From NCBI RefSeq assembly GCF_000024785.1, contig NC_013441.1, positions 1,426,001 to 1,490,000 on the forward strand: a stretch of 64,000 bases of DNA, in the 5' to 3' direction. How positions within the stretch are numbered: the stretch's first letter is position 1; each line of letters begins with the position of its first letter. The DNA comes from Gordonia bronchialis DSM 43247. GTDB taxonomy: Bacteria > Actinomycetota > Actinomycetes > Mycobacteriales > Mycobacteriaceae. The position numbers and the translations under genes were made by a program. Under the pieces are notes generated by a model. The model did not search any database and was not told the DNA's origin. It was given only the letters and a program-made list of their open reading frames with translations. This document shows, in pieces, positions 35,535-46,040 of this stretch.

Positions 35535-36422
35535 CTAGCCGGTGGGGTTTGTGCCCAGGTTGGCGGGTGACTCCCACCGTTGGGGCTGTCGCAGGTGCTC
35601 TCGGCGCCGGGTGATGGCGAGAATCATCGATTCGCACTCCTCCCACTCGTAGACGACCTGTGCGTAGGTGAGTCGCAGTGGAATGTAGTTGAGCGCGTGG
35701 GCAACCAGGTCGCGGTGGTGGTCCCGCTCGTACTGGTGCGCACTGAGATGGAAGGCGGCCCCGTCCACCTCGATGATCAACCGGTGTCCCACCAGGAAGT
35801 CCACCCGTCCGATGCCGGGGATGGTCACCTGCGGGGTGAGCCCGAGGTTGCGGGCGCGCAACCGCAACCGGACCATCGTCTCGGTGCCGGACTCCGCGCG
35901 GTCGGTCTTGTCGAGGAGAGCACGCACGTCGCCCGGACAGTCCCGCAACAACTCGGTGATCTCCTCGAAGGACAGGAGGCGGAGGTTGAGGATCGAATCG
36001 AGCATGATCACAATGCTCTCCTCGTCGAGGCACCGGATCGCATGCCGCAGCGCGGTCGGTACGTCGTCGACAGAGCCGTCCTCGGCCTGCGGTCGGCCGT
36101 GCTGTCGGCAGAAGCGAGTCTTCGAGGTCCGGTGGGCGGTCTCGGTGGCACGGACGTGGGTGGTATTGCGGCATGTTTCGGGGATCCACACGCCGCGCAG
36201 GGCGAGGGCAGACACGCAGCTGAGGACTCCACCGGCGCTCACCGCCTGCACCACCAGGTGATGGGCGGAGTCGGTGGCGTACCAGCCGCGGCGCACCGGG
36301 CGCAGCGTGCCGGCACGTACGGCCTGTCGGAGTTCGGCGCGGGTCATCCCGGCGGCCTGCAGGATTCGCCAGGAGGCCACGCCGTGGCCGCGGGCGAGGG
36401 CGGATCGAACGTGCGGGTCCAT
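35535..36422 (-). CDS. AbiEi-like winged-helix plus DUF559/Vsr-type endonuclease-domain protein
   Basis: 295 residues from the ATG at 36422; an in-frame extension to 36545 looks non-coding. The N-terminal part (GVASWRILQAAGMTRAELRQAVRAGTLRPVRRGWYA) is the AbiEi-type helix-turn-helix found in type IV antitoxins. The C-terminal part carries PD-(D/E)xK nuclease marks: TETMVRLRLRARN, VDFLVGHRLIIEVDGAAFH, and EYERDHHRD-like basic residues. Such proteins are common as orphans in this order; no AbiEii toxin partner is adjacent. It lies downstream of narB on the same strand. Defence or DNA-repair roles are possible but unproven. Confidence 0.82.
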   Translation of the reverse strand: MDPHVRSALARGHGVASWRILQAAGMTRAELRQAVRAGTLRPVRRGWYATDSAHHLVVQAVSAGGVLSCVSALALRGVWIPETCRNTTHVRATETAHRTSKTRFCRQHGRPQAEDGSVDDVPTALRHAIRCLDEESIVIMLDSILNLRLLSFEEITELLRDCPGDVRALLDKTDRAESGTETMVRLRLRARNLGLTPQVTIPGIGRVDFLVGHRLIIEVDGAAFHLSAHQYERDHHRDLVAHALNYIPLRLTYAQVVYEWEECESMILAITRRREHLRQPQRWESPANLGTNPTG

Positions 36423-36612
36423 ACCGCCGACCGTGGCAGGTTCCCGGCCGCAGGTCCGAAGTCGATGCACATGACATGTGCCGTTGTGGATAGCCGGGAC
36501 CGGTCGGTGAGTGCCGGCACTACGATCGTTGGGCACAAACCACACGGATACGCCTCGGCGCGTCGGAATTTCGCATGCCGAGGTCTATCTGTGGAGGTTG
36601 TGCCCGCAAGTG

Positions 36613-39600
36613 TCAGTACACGTCCCGCACGTACCGCTTGTCTGCGGCCAGCGCCTTGACGTAGGCTTCCGCGCTCTTGGGTGACAGCCGGCCATGCTGG
36701 GCCACAATGCCTTTCAGGGCCGCATCGACGTCCTTGGCCATCCGTGCCGCGTCGCCGCAGACGTAGACGTGGGCCCCGTCGTGGAGCCAGCGATAGAGTT
36801 CTTCGCCGTGTTCACGCATGCGGTCCTGTACGTAGATCTTGCGGTCCTGGTCGCGGGAGAAGGCGACGTCGAGGCGGGTGAGCAGGCCGTCGGAGAGCAT
36901 GGTGGTGAGCTCATCGCGGTAGTAGAAGTCGGTGGCCGAGTACTGTTCGCCGAAGAAGAGCCAGTTGCGGCCGGCGTGACCGAGAGCTTCGCGTTCGCGG
37001 AGGAACCCGCGGAACGGGGCGATGCCGGTGCCCGGGCCGATCATGATCATCGGCGTGTCGGGGTCGGCGGGCGGCCGGAAATGCGTTGTCGAGGTGACGA
37101 AGACGCCGATGTCGGTGTTCTCGGCATGGTCGGCGAGGAAGGTGGAGCAGACACCACCGCGTGGTGTGCCGAAGTGGTTGTACCGCACCGTAGACACGGT
37201 GAGCTGCACCTCGTCGGGCCGTTCCAGCGGGCTCGACGAGATCGAATACGACCGGGGGAGCAGCGGTTTGATCACGTTCAGCCAGTCCTCGGCCGGTGCG
37301 TGCACAGGGTGGTCGGCCAGCACGTCCACCGACTGTCGGCCCCAGGCCCATTCGGTGAGTTGCTGCTTGTTGCCCGCCGCGACCAACGAGTGCAACTCCG
37401 ACGACCCGGACCGCTCAGCGATGAACTTCACCAGATCTGGTGTGACGCGCGCGAATTCGAGGCGCTCGCGTAGTGCCCGGCGCAGCGGCATCTCGTCGCC
37501 GCCGACGGAGACGAGATGCGCCGCATCGAGTTCGGTGATGTCGAGGAACTCGTCGATGAGGGCCGGGTTGTTCAGCGGCCATACATTCAGCGCGTCACCG
37601 GCCTGATAGGTCACGGTGTCCGCCGGGAGCCGGAACCCGAAGTTGCGCACATCCTTCTGGGAGCCGTCGCGGTTGAGGCGGAGGTTGCGGGTGAGCGTGG
37701 TGACGAGCGGGTTCTTGCGCGAGTAGGAGGGCGCGGTGCGCACCGACGGGGCCGCCGCCGAGTCGGCGGGCTCGCTGACCACGGTGACCCGTTCGGGTGT
37801 CGTCGAGCTGCCCGGAGCTCGGGTGCCGAGTCGGGCGATGACCGCTTCGAGCCAGCCGCCCGCGGTGTCCTCGAAATCCGGTTCGCAGTCGGCGCGTTCG
37901 ACGATACGCCGACCGTCGAGGGCGTCGATGCGTTCGTCCAGTTTCCGTCCGTGCCCGCAGAAGTCGTCGTAGTTGGAGTCGCCGAAGGCGAGGACCGCAT
38001 ACTCGACGCCGGACAGGTCGGGCGCGTCGTCGGCGTTGAGTGCGTCCCAGAAGGCTGCACCGTTGTCGGGTGGATCGCCGTCCCCGGTGGTGGACGTGAC
38101 GAACAACGTTGTGCCGCGCAATGATCCGATGTCGAGTTCGTCCATGGGTGCCGCCGTGACCGCGGCCCCGGTCGATTTGACCCGCGCGACGCATTCGGTG
38201 GCGAACTCCTCGGCGTTGCCCATCTGGGAGGCCCAGGTGATGGTGATGGTGTCGGCCGGTTGCTCGATGGGAATCGGTTCGGACGGCGGAAGCTGCTGTG
38301 GCGCACGGGAGAACATGCCGGCCAGAATGCCGGCGGCCCAGACCGCGACGTCGTCGCGCAGGGGAGCGCCGGGCGGGATCGTCGGCACCCCCGGGGTCCC
38401 GGCCGCCACGCCGGCGACGATACCGGACAGGTAGCGTCGTTCGGAATCGGTGAGCGATGGCGGTGTGACGTCGGCGATTCCGAAGGCGGAGGCGAGGTCT
38501 GCCTGGAGTGTGCCGGCTGTGGTTTCGACACGCGGCTGTCTCGCTTCGCTCGCCAGTCGCGGCTCAACCAACGGTGGGGAGGCTTCGGCGTCGGCGACCT
38601 TGGTCAGCGTCACCGCACTCACCTTGAACTCGGGCTGCTGCGAGTCCGGGTCGATGGCGTCAGAGGTGACCGCGTTGATCGCCAGGTGTTCGCCGAAGAC
38701 GTCGTTCCAGTGAAAGGGCACAAAGCAATTGCCGGGCTGCACCCGGTTGGACACCTTGGCCGGAAGGACGGCATGACCGCGCCGCGAGGCGACCTCCACC
38801 CGATCGCCGGTCGCGACGTCCAGGGCGGTGGCGTCGTCGGGGTGGATCTCCACGAACGGTTCTGGGTTCAGCTTGTTCAGGGTGGCGACCTTCCCGGTCT
38901 TGGTCATGGTGTGCCACTGATGTGGCAGGCGTCCGGTGTTGAGCAGGAACGGGTAGTCGTCGTCGGGCATCTCGGCGGGGTCGATGTGGGGTCGCGCGAA
39001 GAACTGGGCACGCCTGCTGGGTGTGGCGAACGCCAGGCGCGGCACCGAGCCGTCGTCGCGTCGATGCAATTCCTGACTGCGGCCGTCGTTGAGGTACCGG
39101 ATCGGGTTGCGGTCGTCGGCGCCGGGCGGGCAGGGCCACTGCATCGGGGTTCGGCGCAGTTCGTCGTAGGTGACACCACGCAGGTCGTAACCTGTTCGGG
39201 GATTGGCGAATCGGCGGATCTCGTCGAAGATGTCCTCGGCGCAGGAGTAGTCGAAGGCGTCGGCGTAACCCATCTCCGACGCGATGCGGGCGATGATCTG
39301 CCAGTCCGGGATGGCCTGTCCGGGGGCGGGCACCGCAGGTTCGAATAGTGTCAGGTTCCGTTCGGAATTGACCATCACGCCGGTTGATTCGGTCCACAGT
39401 GCGGCGGGCAGGATCACATCGGCGTACGCGTTGGTCTCGGTGTCGGCGAAGGCGTCCTGGGTGATGACGAGGTCGGCACGTTCGAGGCCCTCGATGACGG
39501 TTTTCCGGTTGGCCACCGAGGCAACGGGATTGGTGCAGATGATCCAGCAGGCGCGGATCTCGCCGTCGGCCATGCGGCGGAACATGTCGATGGTGCCCCC

Positions 39601-40767
39601 GCCGGCGTCGGTGCGGATGGTGCCCGGCGGCACGCCCCAGATGTTCTCCACGAAGGCGCGGTCGTCGTCGGAGGTCACCGAGCGCTGGCCGGGCAGACCC
39701 GGTCCCATGTAACCCATCTCGCGTCCGCCCATCGCGTTGGGCTGGCCGGTGAGGGAGAACGGCCCGCTGCCGCGCCGGCAGATCGCGCCGGTGGCGAGGT
39801 GAAGGTTGATGAGCGCGTTGGTGTTCCAGGTTCCGTGCGTGGACTGGTTGAGTCCCATTGTCCAGCAACTCATCCAGTTGCGTGCGGTGCCGATCAGTTC
39901 GGCGGCCCGACGCAGGTCGTCCTCGGCGACGCCGGTGATCTCGGCGACCGTGCCGGGGAGATACTGCGCGGCGAAGTCGGGCATCTGCTCGAATCCGTCG
40001 GTGTACTCGGCGATGAACTCCTCGTCGAGGTGCCCGCCTTCGATCAGCAGGTGCAGCAGTCCGTTGAGCAACGCCAAATCGGTCCCCGAACGCACCTGTA
40101 GGTGGAGATCGGCCTTGTCGGCGGTCGCGGTGCGTCGTGGGTCGACAACGATGAGTGTGGCGCCGGACTTGACCCGGTCCATCATGCGCAGGAACAGGAT
40201 GGGATGGCAGTCGGCCATGTTCGCGCCGATCACGAGGAAGACATCGGCGTGATCGAAGTCCTGATAGGAGCCGGGCGGCCCGTCGGAGCCCAGCGACTGT
40301 TTGTACCCGGTACCGGCGCTGGCCATGCACAGCCGCGAGTTCGATTCGATCTGATTGGTGCCGATGAAGCCCTTCGCGAGCTTGTTGGACAGGTACTGCG
40401 CTTCCAGCGACATCTGGCCGGACACATAGAGCGCGACCGCATCGGGACCGTGGTCGTCGACGATGCCGCGTAACCGGCGGGCGGTGTCGGTGATGACCTG
40501 ATCGAGGTCGCCCGGCGCCAACTCGGCGCCCCGCTCGGCCCGCACCCGGGGTGCGTCGAGTCGTCCACCGGCGGCGAGCATCTCCGCCGTCGTCGATCCC
40601 TTGGTGCACAGGCGGCCGAAGTTGGTCGGATGGTCGGTGCGGCCGACGGCCTTGCTCACGATCGGCAGACCGGCGTCACCGTCGGTCTCGGGGACGGCGA
40701 CCTTGAGGACCATGCCGCACCCGACGCCGCAGTAGGCGCACAACGATTCGACGGAGGTGGTGCTCAC
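36613..40767 (-). CDS. Assimilatory nitrate reductase fused to a sulfite-reductase-flavoprotein-like module
   Basis: 1,384 residues from the GTG at 40767 (a GTG at 40821 adds 18 residues). Part 1 is a molybdopterin nitrate reductase: [4Fe-4S] cysteines [11 protein letters not shown] and [28 protein letters not shown], and a MopB C-terminal domain to about 720. Residues about 732-750 are encoded by a dispersed repeat. Part 2 is CysJ/P450-reductase-like: flavodoxin ([14 protein letters not shown] near 840), FAD domain ([11 protein letters not shown] near 1173) and NADPH site ([12 protein letters not shown] near 1243), ending DKRYVRDVY. One polypeptide thus carries NADPH electrons through FAD and FMN to molybdenum. 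Convergent with nirBD, which would take the nitrite on to ammonium. Confidence 0.95.
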   Translation of the reverse strand: MSTTSVESLCAYCGVGCGMVLKVAVPETDGDAGLPIVSKAVGRTDHPTNFGRLCTKGSTTAEMLAAGGRLDAPRVRAERGAELAPGDLDQVITDTARRLRGIVDDHGPDAVALYVSGQMSLEAQYLSNKLAKGFIGTNQIESNSRLCMASAGTGYKQSLGSDGPPGSYQDFDHADVFLVIGANMADCHPILFLRMMDRVKSGATLIVVDPRRTATADKADLHLQVRSGTDLALLNGLLHLLIEGGHLDEEFIAEYTDGFEQMPDFAAQYLPGTVAEITGVAEDDLRRAAELIGTARNWMSCWTMGLNQSTHGTWNTNALINLHLATGAICRRGSGPFSLTGQPNAMGGREMGYMGPGLPGQRSVTSDDDRAFVENIWGVPPGTIRTDAGGGTIDMFRRMADGEIRACWIICTNPVASVANRKTVIEGLERADLVITQDAFADTETNAYADVILPAALWTESTGVMVNSERNLTLFEPAVPAPGQAIPDWQIIARIASEMGYADAFDYSCAEDIFDEIRRFANPRTGYDLRGVTYDELRRTPMQWPCPPGADDRNPIRYLNDGRSQELHRRDDGSVPRLAFATPSRRAQFFARPHIDPAEMPDDDYPFLLNTGRLPHQWHTMTKTGKVATLNKLNPEPFVEIHPDDATALDVATGDRVEVASRRGHAVLPAKVSNRVQPGNCFVPFHWNDVFGEHLAINAVTSDAIDPDSQQPEFKVSAVTLTKVADAEASPPLVEPRLASEARQPRVETTAGTLQADLASAFGIADVTPPSLTDSERRYLSGIVAGVAAGTPGVPTIPPGAPLRDDVAVWAAGILAGMFSRAPQQLPPSEPIPIEQPADTITITWASQMGNAEEFATECVARVKSTGAAVTAAPMDELDIGSLRGTTLFVTSTTGDGDPPDNGAAFWDALNADDAPDLSGVEYAVLAFGDSNYDDFCGHGRKLDERIDALDGRRIVERADCEPDFEDTAGGWLEAVIARLGTRAPGSSTTPERVTVVSEPADSAAAPSVRTAPSYSRKNPLVTTLTRNLRLNRDGSQKDVRNFGFRLPADTVTYQAGDALNVWPLNNPALIDEFLDITELDAAHLVSVGGDEMPLRRALRERLEFARVTPDLVKFIAERSGSSELHSLVAAGNKQQLTEWAWGRQSVDVLADHPVHAPAEDWLNVIKPLLPRSYSISSSPLERPDEVQLTVSTVRYNHFGTPRGGVCSTFLADHAENTDIGVFVTSTTHFRPPADPDTPMIMIGPGTGIAPFRGFLREREALGHAGRNWLFFGEQYSATDFYYRDELTTMLSDGLLTRLDVAFSRDQDRKIYVQDRMREHGEELYRWLHDGAHVYVCGDAARMAKDVDAALKGIVAQHGRLSPKSAEAYVKALAADKRYVRDVY
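38518..38570. repeat. Dispersed palindromic repeat, family B copy 2, inside the nitrate reductase gene
   Basis: Shares the 19-base left end and 12-base right end of the intergenic copy at 14107-14158. On the coding (minus) strand it is read without a stop as part of [18 protein letters not shown], in the linker between the molybdopterin and flavodoxin parts. It adds about 18 residues without harming the frame. Confidence 0.7.
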
Positions 40768-40917
40768 GCCTCCAAGAGTCCGGAACACATGTTTCGCGGT
40801 TCTGCGCTCGCGGTTACGCACCTGTCAACGTGATCTCACAGGGGTGCGCGGCCGCTGTGCGCAGTCGTTTCGGCGTTGCTCAGACACATCTCAGCCGATC
40901 CGGTTAAGACTGTAGGC

Positions 40918-41604
40918 ATGCGCATCCTTGTGGTCGACGACGATCGGGCGGTTCGTGAGTCGCTCCGACGGTCGCTGACGTTCAACGGCTATGCGGTCGA
41001 CACGGCGGGTGACGGTATCGAGGCGCTGGAGAAGATCGTCTCCGACCGTCCAGATGTCGCCATCATGGATGTGATGATGCCGCGCCTCGACGGGCTCGAG
41101 GTCTGCCGGCGGCTGCGGTCGGCCGGCGACGACCTGCCGATCCTGGTGCTGACCGCGCGGGACACCGTGTCCGAGCGGGTCAGCGGACTCGACGCCGGCG
41201 CCGACGACTATCTCCCCAAACCTTTCGCGCTCGAAGAACTGCTCGCCCGTCTGCGGGCGTTGCTGCGTCGCGCCGTCCCCGACGAGGAGGCCGACTCGGA
41301 GACACTGCGCTTCGCCGACCTCTCACTGGATCCGGTGACCCGAGACGTCTCCCGCGGTGATCGGCACATCAGTCTGACGCGCACCGAGTTCGCGCTGCTC
41401 GAGATGCTGATGGCCAACCCGCGCCGGGTGCTCTCGCGCAGCCGCATCCTCGAAGAGGTGTGGGGATACGACTTCCCGACCTCCGGCAATGCCCTCGAGG
41501 TGTACGTGGGGTATCTGCGCCGCAAGACCGAGGCCGACGGTGAGGACCGGCTCATCCACACGGTGCGCGGCGTCGGATACGTCCTGCGGGAGACCCCGCC
41601 GTAG
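40918..41604 (+). CDS. mprA: Response regulator MprA
   Basis: 228 residues from the ATG at 40918. Receiver domain with acidic pocket DDD at 7-9, phospho-acceptor Asp51 in IMDVMMPR, and Lys near 101 in LPKPF; the C-terminal OmpR/PhoB winged helix runs from about 130 ([44 protein letters not shown]). With the next gene it forms the MprAB envelope-stress system, which in mycobacteria controls pepD and sigma factors. Divergent from narB across about 150 bp. A near -10 box, TAAGAC, lies 7 bases before the ATG. Confidence 0.92.
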   Translation: MRILVVDDDRAVRESLRRSLTFNGYAVDTAGDGIEALEKIVSDRPDVAIMDVMMPRLDGLEVCRRLRSAGDDLPILVLTARDTVSERVSGLDAGADDYLPKPFALEELLARLRALLRRAVPDEEADSETLRFADLSLDPVTRDVSRGDRHISLTRTEFALLEMLMANPRRVLSRSRILEEVWGYDFPTSGNALEVYVGYLRRKTEADGEDRLIHTVRGVGYVLRETPP

Positions 41605-41620
41605 TGGTGACGAGTTCGTA

Positions 41621-43117
41621 GTGGTTGATCAGGGCAAGCGCCTGTCCGGCTGGTCGATGCGGCGGGCGCTGCGGTCGGGGCGCGACGAGAATCGGGAGAT
41701 GCGGGCCCCGATCCCGCTGACCCGCGCGGTGTCGTTGCGCACGCGCGTCACCATGCTCTCGGCGACGGTCGTGCTGGTCTCGGTCAGTCTGATGGCCGGT
41801 GCCGCGTACTTCGTGGTCTACCGTGCGATGTACAACGAGGTCGACAAGCAACTCGAGAGCCGCGCCGACGGGATGACCGCGCTGGCCAAGACGGGTCTGC
41901 TCGACGACCGTCCGGAGTCGTTGGTGGCGGGCACCGTGTTCTCGACCAACATCTCGGTGGCGTTGGTGCGGCCCAACGGGCAGACATATCTGATCGGCGA
42001 CGTGCCCTTCGAGAACGTCGAACGCGACATCGCCCGATCCAAGGCTTCGCCGGGGAACAACCTGCAGAGTCTGCGGACCGTCCGCAATCAGCGGGTGCTG
42101 GCCCGCAAACTCGACGACGGCAACACCCTCATCCTGGCGCAGAGTCTGCTGCACACCGACCGGGTGCTGAAACGTCTGGCGTGGGTGTTGTTCATCGTCG
42201 GCTGCGGGGGTGTGGCGTTGGCGGCGCTGGCCGGCACCACGGTGGCCCGGGCCGGATTGCGCCCGGTGGCCCGGCTCACGCGCGCGGCCGAAAGGGTCTC
42301 GCGGACAATGGACCTCACGCCGATCCCGGTGTCGGGCAACGACGAGCTGGCGCGGCTGACGGAGAGTTTCAACACGATGCTCGGCGCGCTCGCGACGTCA
42401 CGGGACCGGCAGGCCCGTCTGGTCGCCGACGCCGGCCACGAACTGCGGACCCCGCTGACCTCACTGCGCACCAACCTCGAGTTGCTCATCGCGGCCAGCG
42501 AACCGGGCGCCCCGGCGGTGCCGACCGAGGACATGGTGGAGTTGCGCTCCGACGTGATGGCCCAGATCGAGGAATTGTCCACGCTCGTCGGCGATCTGGT
42601 GGATCTGGCCCGCGAGGATGCACCCGAGGTGGTCTACGAGGAGGTGGATCTGGTGCAGATCATCGAGCATGCCCTCGAACGGGTTCGGCGCCGGCGTAGT
42701 GACGTCGATTTCCAGACGACGCTGACTCCGTGGTTCGTCTTCGGGGAGGAACACGGTCTGAGCCGGGCGGTGCTCAACGTGCTCGACAACGCCGCCAAGT
42801 GGAGCCCGCGCGGACGCTCGGTGATCGTCGAACTCAATCAGGTGGCGATCTCCACGGCCGAATTGACCGTCGCCGACGCCGGTCCGGGTATCCCCGCCGA
42901 AGACCGGGAATTGGTGTTTGAGCGGTTTTATCGGTCGACGCAGTCGCGGTCGATGCCCGGTTCGGGTCTGGGACTGGCGATCGTCCGGCAGGTGGTGATG
43001 CGCCACGGTGGCTCGGTGCGGGCCGAACAGTCGCAGCTCGGCGGGGCACTCATCCGAATGACATTGCCGGGGCGGGCGACACCGGCGGAACCATCACCAC
43101 AGGTGGTTCGTCAGTAA
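41621..43117 (+). CDS. mprB: Sensor histidine kinase MprB
   Basis: 498 residues from the GTG at 41621; ATGs at 41657 and 41699 are alternative starts. Membrane segment 1 near 42-62, extracytoplasmic sensor loop to about 185, membrane segment 2, HAMP (RAGLRPVARLTRAAERVSRTMDLTPIPV), then the H-box DAGHELRTPLTSLRTNLELL with the autophosphorylated His near 273. N-box NVLDNAAKWSPRG and G-boxes DAGPGIP and GSGLGLAIV are intact. It senses envelope stress and phosphorylates MprA. Confidence 0.92.
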   Translation: MVDQGKRLSGWSMRRALRSGRDENREMRAPIPLTRAVSLRTRVTMLSATVVLVSVSLMAGAAYFVVYRAMYNEVDKQLESRADGMTALAKTGLLDDRPESLVAGTVFSTNISVALVRPNGQTYLIGDVPFENVERDIARSKASPGNNLQSLRTVRNQRVLARKLDDGNTLILAQSLLHTDRVLKRLAWVLFIVGCGGVALAALAGTTVARAGLRPVARLTRAAERVSRTMDLTPIPVSGNDELARLTESFNTMLGALATSRDRQARLVADAGHELRTPLTSLRTNLELLIAASEPGAPAVPTEDMVELRSDVMAQIEELSTLVGDLVDLAREDAPEVVYEEVDLVQIIEHALERVRRRRSDVDFQTTLTPWFVFGEEHGLSRAVLNVLDNAAKWSPRGRSVIVELNQVAISTAELTVADAGPGIPAEDRELVFERFYRSTQSRSMPGSGLGLAIVRQVVMRHGGSVRAEQSQLGGALIRMTLPGRATPAEPSPQVVRQ

Positions 43118-43287
43118 GGTGAGCGGCCACGCGGATCCGCTCGCCGTGGATGACTCGCTGTGGCCAGGTACCTGATCACCTAGTGTTGACCGCGGGAGTC
43201 CGCCCACCAGGGTGCGACGACCACTTCGGCTGCGTTTGCTGACGTGTCCGGTCATACCGACCGGACCCGAGGAGAAAGAGACTGGCG

Positions 43288-45192
43288 ATGACCACTGGCG
43301 GTTCGCAAGATGGCGGTCCGTTCGACGACGACCGGTCCGAGGGTGCGCGACGGCCAGACGCGCATCCGGGTGGGGCGGGCAACGGCGCCGACGCGGATTC
43401 CGCGTCGGCGAGCGCTGCCGAGACCTCCGGCTCTGATGCCGCCACCCCGGCCCACGGCCTGGACTACGGTCGGCCCGACGCCGAGCAGTCGCGGCCGGAT
43501 TCCGGCGCAGCGACCCCAAGCGCGCCGGCGTCGGGCGCGGGTGATCCGGACTCGGCGACGCGCGCGCACGGGACAACCGTGTCCGGGCCGCCCCACGGCT
43601 CGCACAGCGCCGGTGGTTACGGCGCGCCGTCGGCTCCGGGTTCTGAACTGCCGGGCGCCGCCAACTACGGATCCCATTCCCGCGGAGCAGGGTTCGGTGC
43701 GCCCGGGCAGGGTGACCCGTTTGCCCAGTCGGGTCCCACCGAGGCCTATCGGCCCGGCGCGGGTGGGTTCGGCCAGGCGTCCTACGGGCCGGGGGCGTCG
43801 TATCAGCAGCCGCCGTCGAGCTCACCGTTCGGCGCGGGACCCACAGCCGCCTACGGCCAGGGGGCCGGCCAACCTGGCTCGCACCAACCCGGCTACGGAC
43901 AGCCCGGTCCCACCGAGGCGTATGCCAAGGGCCCGACCGCGCAGATCCCGTCGGCATACAGCCAGCCGGGTTCGACGCACAGCTTCGGGCAGGGCACCGG
44001 CAACCAACCGCCGTCGGGGGCATTTCCCGCTGCCGGCACCGGCCAGGGGCCCGGCACGCTGCCTGAGACCCGGACCGAGCCGAAGAAGCGTTCGGGTGCC
44101 GGCAAGGCGCTCCTCGCGCTCGGGCTGGTACTGCTCGCGCTGGTGGCCGGCGGGGTCGGTGGCTTCGTCACCGCCAAAGTGACCGACGACGACGTCAAGA
44201 ACACCGCCGCCAACACTCCGCTCGGTGGTGACAAGAACACCGGTGATGATCCGGTCGCCGCGCCTGCCGGATCTGTGCAGGAGGTGGCCGCCAACGTCCT
44301 GCCGTCGGTGGTGTCCATCGACGTCACCGAGGGCAGCACCTCCGGTGAGGGTTCGGGCATCGTGCTCAGCGCCGACGGCATCATCATGACCAACAATCAC
44401 GTGGTCAGCGCGGGCGGCAGCCGTCCGGCCAGTCAGGTGACGGTGGACTTCTCCGACGGGTCGCGCGCCCCCGCACGTGTCCTGGGTGCCGACCCGATCT
44501 CCGATATCGCCGTCATCAAGGTGAATCGGACCGACCTCAAACCGATCAACATCGGCACGTCGGCCAACCTGGCGGTCGGTCAGAACGTGATCGCCATCGG
44601 CTCACCCCTGGGCCTGGCCGGAACGGTGACGACCGGCATCATCAGCGCGCTCAACCGGCCGGTTTCCACCTCGCGTGAATCGGGTACCACCTCGGTCATC
44701 GACGCCATCCAGACCGACGCTGCCATCAACCCCGGTAACTCCGGCGGTGCGCTGGTGAATGCGCGGGGTTCGCTGATCGGCGTCAACACAGCCATCGCCA
44801 CCCTCGGCGGGAGCGAGCAGCAGCAGACCGGCAGCATCGGCCTGGGCTTCGCGATCCCCATCGATCAGGCCATCCGCGTCGCGAACCAGCTCAAAGACAC
44901 CGGCAAGGCCACCCACGCGGGAATCGGCGTGACGGTCCGTCCCAACGCCGACGCCGACTCACCCGGCGCCCTGGTCAACGACGTCACCCCGGGCGGCCCG
45001 GCCGCTCAAGCCGGCATCCCCAAGGGTGCGATCATCACCAAGGTGGACAACCGGGTCATCACCTCCGGCGATGCGCTGGTGGCGGCGATCCGCTCGTACG
45101 CCCCGGGTGACCGCGTGAATGTGACCTACAGCTACCAGGGCCAGTCGAAGACCGTGCCGGTGACGCTGAGCGAGTTGTCGACGCCCAACTGA
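43288..45192 (+). CDS. pepD: HtrA-like serine protease PepD
   Basis: 634 residues with GAGGAGAAAGAG upstream. A Pro/Gly/Ser/Tyr-rich disordered cytoplasmic part occupies 1-265, a membrane segment lies near 272-294, then the extracytoplasmic trypsin-like domain. Catalytic triad: His in MTNNHVVSAGG near 370, Asp in DPISDIAVIKV near 406, Ser in INPGNSGGAL near 484. A C-terminal PDZ domain follows (VNDVTPGGPAAQAGIPKGAIITKVDNRVI). It handles misfolded envelope proteins and feeds back on MprB. The N-terminal disordered part is longer than in M. tuberculosis PepD. Confidence 0.93.
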   Translation: MTTGGSQDGGPFDDDRSEGARRPDAHPGGAGNGADADSASASAAETSGSDAATPAHGLDYGRPDAEQSRPDSGAATPSAPASGAGDPDSATRAHGTTVSGPPHGSHSAGGYGAPSAPGSELPGAANYGSHSRGAGFGAPGQGDPFAQSGPTEAYRPGAGGFGQASYGPGASYQQPPSSSPFGAGPTAAYGQGAGQPGSHQPGYGQPGPTEAYAKGPTAQIPSAYSQPGSTHSFGQGTGNQPPSGAFPAAGTGQGPGTLPETRTEPKKRSGAGKALLALGLVLLALVAGGVGGFVTAKVTDDDVKNTAANTPLGGDKNTGDDPVAAPAGSVQEVAANVLPSVVSIDVTEGSTSGEGSGIVLSADGIIMTNNHVVSAGGSRPASQVTVDFSDGSRAPARVLGADPISDIAVIKVNRTDLKPINIGTSANLAVGQNVIAIGSPLGLAGTVTTGIISALNRPVSTSRESGTTSVIDAIQTDAAINPGNSGGALVNARGSLIGVNTAIATLGGSEQQQTGSIGLGFAIPIDQAIRVANQLKDTGKATHAGIGVTVRPNADADSPGALVNDVTPGGPAAQAGIPKGAIITKVDNRVITSGDALVAAIRSYAPGDRVNVTYSYQGQSKTVPVTLSELSTPN

Positions 45193-45238
45193 TCTGCCCC
45201 GCCCATGAAGTCCAGCGAGTCTTGAGAAAGGTGCACCA

Positions 45239-45889
45239 ATGACCTCCTCCACTTCCCGAGTTCCCGCCACCGGCGGAACCACGACCACCGCCCGTTACGG
45301 CGCTGATGTGGCCGAAGCCGGGGACGTGGATCCGGCCGACATCGTCGCCGCGGACGCGGCGGCGCGCGAGTTCGTCGCCCGCCACACCGATGACGCCGCC
45401 GACGAGGTGAACGCCGAGGTGGGCCGCGCCCTGGTGGTGGTGGTCGACGACGACGCCGCCCACGGCGAGGATCACCGGCTGTTGGGCCCGCTGGTGGGTG
45501 AACTGTTGGCCGAGGCCGGTTTCCACGTGGACGCCACCGTGGCGGTCTCCGCCGATGAGGTGGAGATCCGCAACGCGCTGAACACCGCGGTGATCGGCGG
45601 CGTCGACCTGGTCCTGTCGGTGGGCGGTGTGGGCGTGGGTGCCCGCGACGTCACTCCGGAGGCCACCGAACCCTTGCTGGATCGTCGGCTGCAGGGCATC
45701 GAGGAGGCTGTCCGGAGCTCCGGTCTGGCCGCCGGCGCCACCGACGGTGGGCTCTCCCGCGGCCTCGCCGGCATCTCCGGTCAGACCCTGGTGGTCAATA
45801 TCGCGAACTCGCGGGCAGCGGTCCGCGACGGCATGGCCACGGTCGCGCCGCTGGCCAAGTTCGTGATCGAGAAGATCAGCGAGTTCTGA
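45239..45889 (+). CDS. moaB2: MoaB/Mog-like molybdopterin-binding protein (MoaB2)
   Basis: 216 residues with GAGAAAGGTG upstream. About 60 N-terminal residues are not conserved-looking; the MoaB/Mog fold starts at GRALVVVVDDDAAHGEDHRLLGPLV. Family blocks are LVLSVGGVGVGARDVTPEAT, where the usual GGTG is GGVG, and GISGQTLVVNIANSRAAVRDGM. It follows pepD by 46 bases as in M. tuberculosis Rv0983-Rv0984. Expected to adenylate molybdopterin, relevant to the molybdenum nitrate reductase nearby, though the altered GGTG motif leaves activity uncertain. Confidence 0.88.
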   Translation: MTSSTSRVPATGGTTTTARYGADVAEAGDVDPADIVAADAAAREFVARHTDDAADEVNAEVGRALVVVVDDDAAHGEDHRLLGPLVGELLAEAGFHVDATVAVSADEVEIRNALNTAVIGGVDLVLSVGGVGVGARDVTPEATEPLLDRRLQGIEEAVRSSGLAAGATDGGLSRGLAGISGQTLVVNIANSRAAVRDGMATVAPLAKFVIEKISEF

Positions 45890-46040
45890 GGCGTCTCCCA
45901 CGTTGCCTGAGGAGCTCTAGCGACGAGCCACGAAGGCCCCGGCAACCACCCGCGCACCCACTCCGTCCCGTCCTGGTCAGCCAGCGGAATATTGCGGAAA
46001 ACCCATGCACGATTCAACGAGCGGGCGTAAGGGGTGAACA

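Noticed and set aside
45591..45889. MoaB2 as a pseudogene because GGTG is GGVG
   Set aside because: The frame and the rest of the fold are intact; one substitution in the motif does not show loss of the gene, only uncertain activity.
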